DNA from: Mariniradius saccharolyticus AK6
Lineage (GTDB): Bacteria; Bacteroidota; Bacteroidia; Cytophagales; Cyclobacteriaceae
Direction of reading: 5' to 3'
Length of the DNA: 64,000 bases
Assembly (NCBI RefSeq): GCF_000330725.2
Contig: NZ_AMZY02000018.1
Location: 1-64,000 of the forward strand
Below the pieces are notes generated by a model. That model worked only from the letters and a program-made list of their open reading frames with translations. It ran no database searches and had not been told where the DNA came from. A program made the position numbers and the translations under genes. Positions 63,839-64,000 of this stretch are shown piece by piece; position 1 is the first letter of the stretch; each line of letters opens with the position of its first letter.

Positions 63839-64000
63839 ATGAACTACGCCGAACTACAGGTTACGAGCAATTTCTCCTTTCTCCGCGGAGGTTCACATCC
63901 CGAAGAGCTTATTGATCGGGCTGTGCACTTGGGGTACAAGGCTATTGCCGTCACCGACCGCAATACCATGGCGGGCATTGTCCGGGCACATGCTGCTGCC
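63839..64000 (+). CDS. dnaE2: Error-prone DNA polymerase DnaE2 (partial, cut by the window edge)
   Basis: The first 54 residues, starting [23 protein letters not shown], then [18 protein letters not shown]. This is the N-terminal PHP-domain start of the DnaE2 alpha subunit ([15 protein letters not shown] and AIAVTDRN match). It supplies the translesion activity of the ImuA-ImuB-DnaE2 mutasome. The gene continues beyond base 64000. Confidence 0.88.
   Translation, partial: MNYAELQVTSNFSFLRGGSHPEELIDRAVHLGYKAIAVTDRNTMAGIVRAHAAA

Overview
The window looks like a chromosomal segment from a Bacteroidota bacterium, probably order Cytophagales and most like Cyclobacteriaceae. This is inferred from the gene set, not from a database match. 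Supporting features are a SusC/SusD pair, type III glutamine synthetase, a Porin_10-like porin, MiaE, DUF3857 proteins, a VCBS/ASPIC protein paired with a vanadium-haloperoxidase-like protein, Bacteroidota promoters of the TTTG-N20-TAnnTTTG type, and few Shine-Dalgarno sequences. There is no phage, plasmid, IS element, CRISPR array, rRNA or recognisable tRNA. Coding density is high and most genes are ordinary core or accessory genes.

Layout. 0-5.9 kb: zinc-ribbon protein and Nif3 (minus), then lpxK, porin and miaE (plus), preceded at the left edge by a degenerate 11-bp tandem repeat. 6-9 kb: MacB-type permease and GMC oxidoreductase. 9-15.3 kb: three DUF3857 transglutaminase-fold proteins; the first two arose by tandem duplication and lack the catalytic Cys and His. 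15.3-19 kb: mtaB and glnN. 19.5-34.6 kb: a compact glycan-use locus with SusC, SusD, GH18 chitinase, LacI regulator, an exported FAD oxidoreductase with an SLH-like tail, then on the minus strand an ROK regulator, a VCBS/ASPIC protein and a translationally coupled haloperoxidase-like PAP2 protein. This suggests chitin or GlcNAc-glycan use under two sugar-sensing regulators.

34.8-45.8 kb: cupin protein, Trp/Tyr-rich DUF6600-like surface protein, Lacal_2735-type small protein, a YwqK-repeat protein, fabH with an unknown partner, MBL hydrolase, SRAP peptidase, YheT-like hydrolase, a PDH E2 gene with two lipoyl domains, and hslV. 46-55.4 kb: small membrane protein, TetR-like regulator with UbiB/AarF kinase, a striking array of four palindromic repeats at exactly 132-bp spacing, a sorbosone dehydrogenase/TIM-barrel isomerase pair, an ABC-F ATPase and a secreted double alpha/beta hydrolase. 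55.4-60.7 kb: a looser region with decayed repeats, an unknown lipoprotein, three small membrane proteins and a rhomboid protease; the last two genes are distinctly AT-rich.

60.7-64 kb: a complete-looking mutagenesis cassette cut by the right edge. An XRE-S24 self-cleaving-type repressor is divergent from imuA, imuB and dnaE2. A perfect 7-7-7 palindrome lies in the shared promoter region, and ImuB appears to have lost its polymerase catalytic acids. The most notable items are this cassette and its putative operator, the 132-bp palindrome array, the degenerate DUF3857 pair with its duplicated promoter region, and the SLH-tailed oxidoreductase in the chitin locus. None is clearly a wholly new system.
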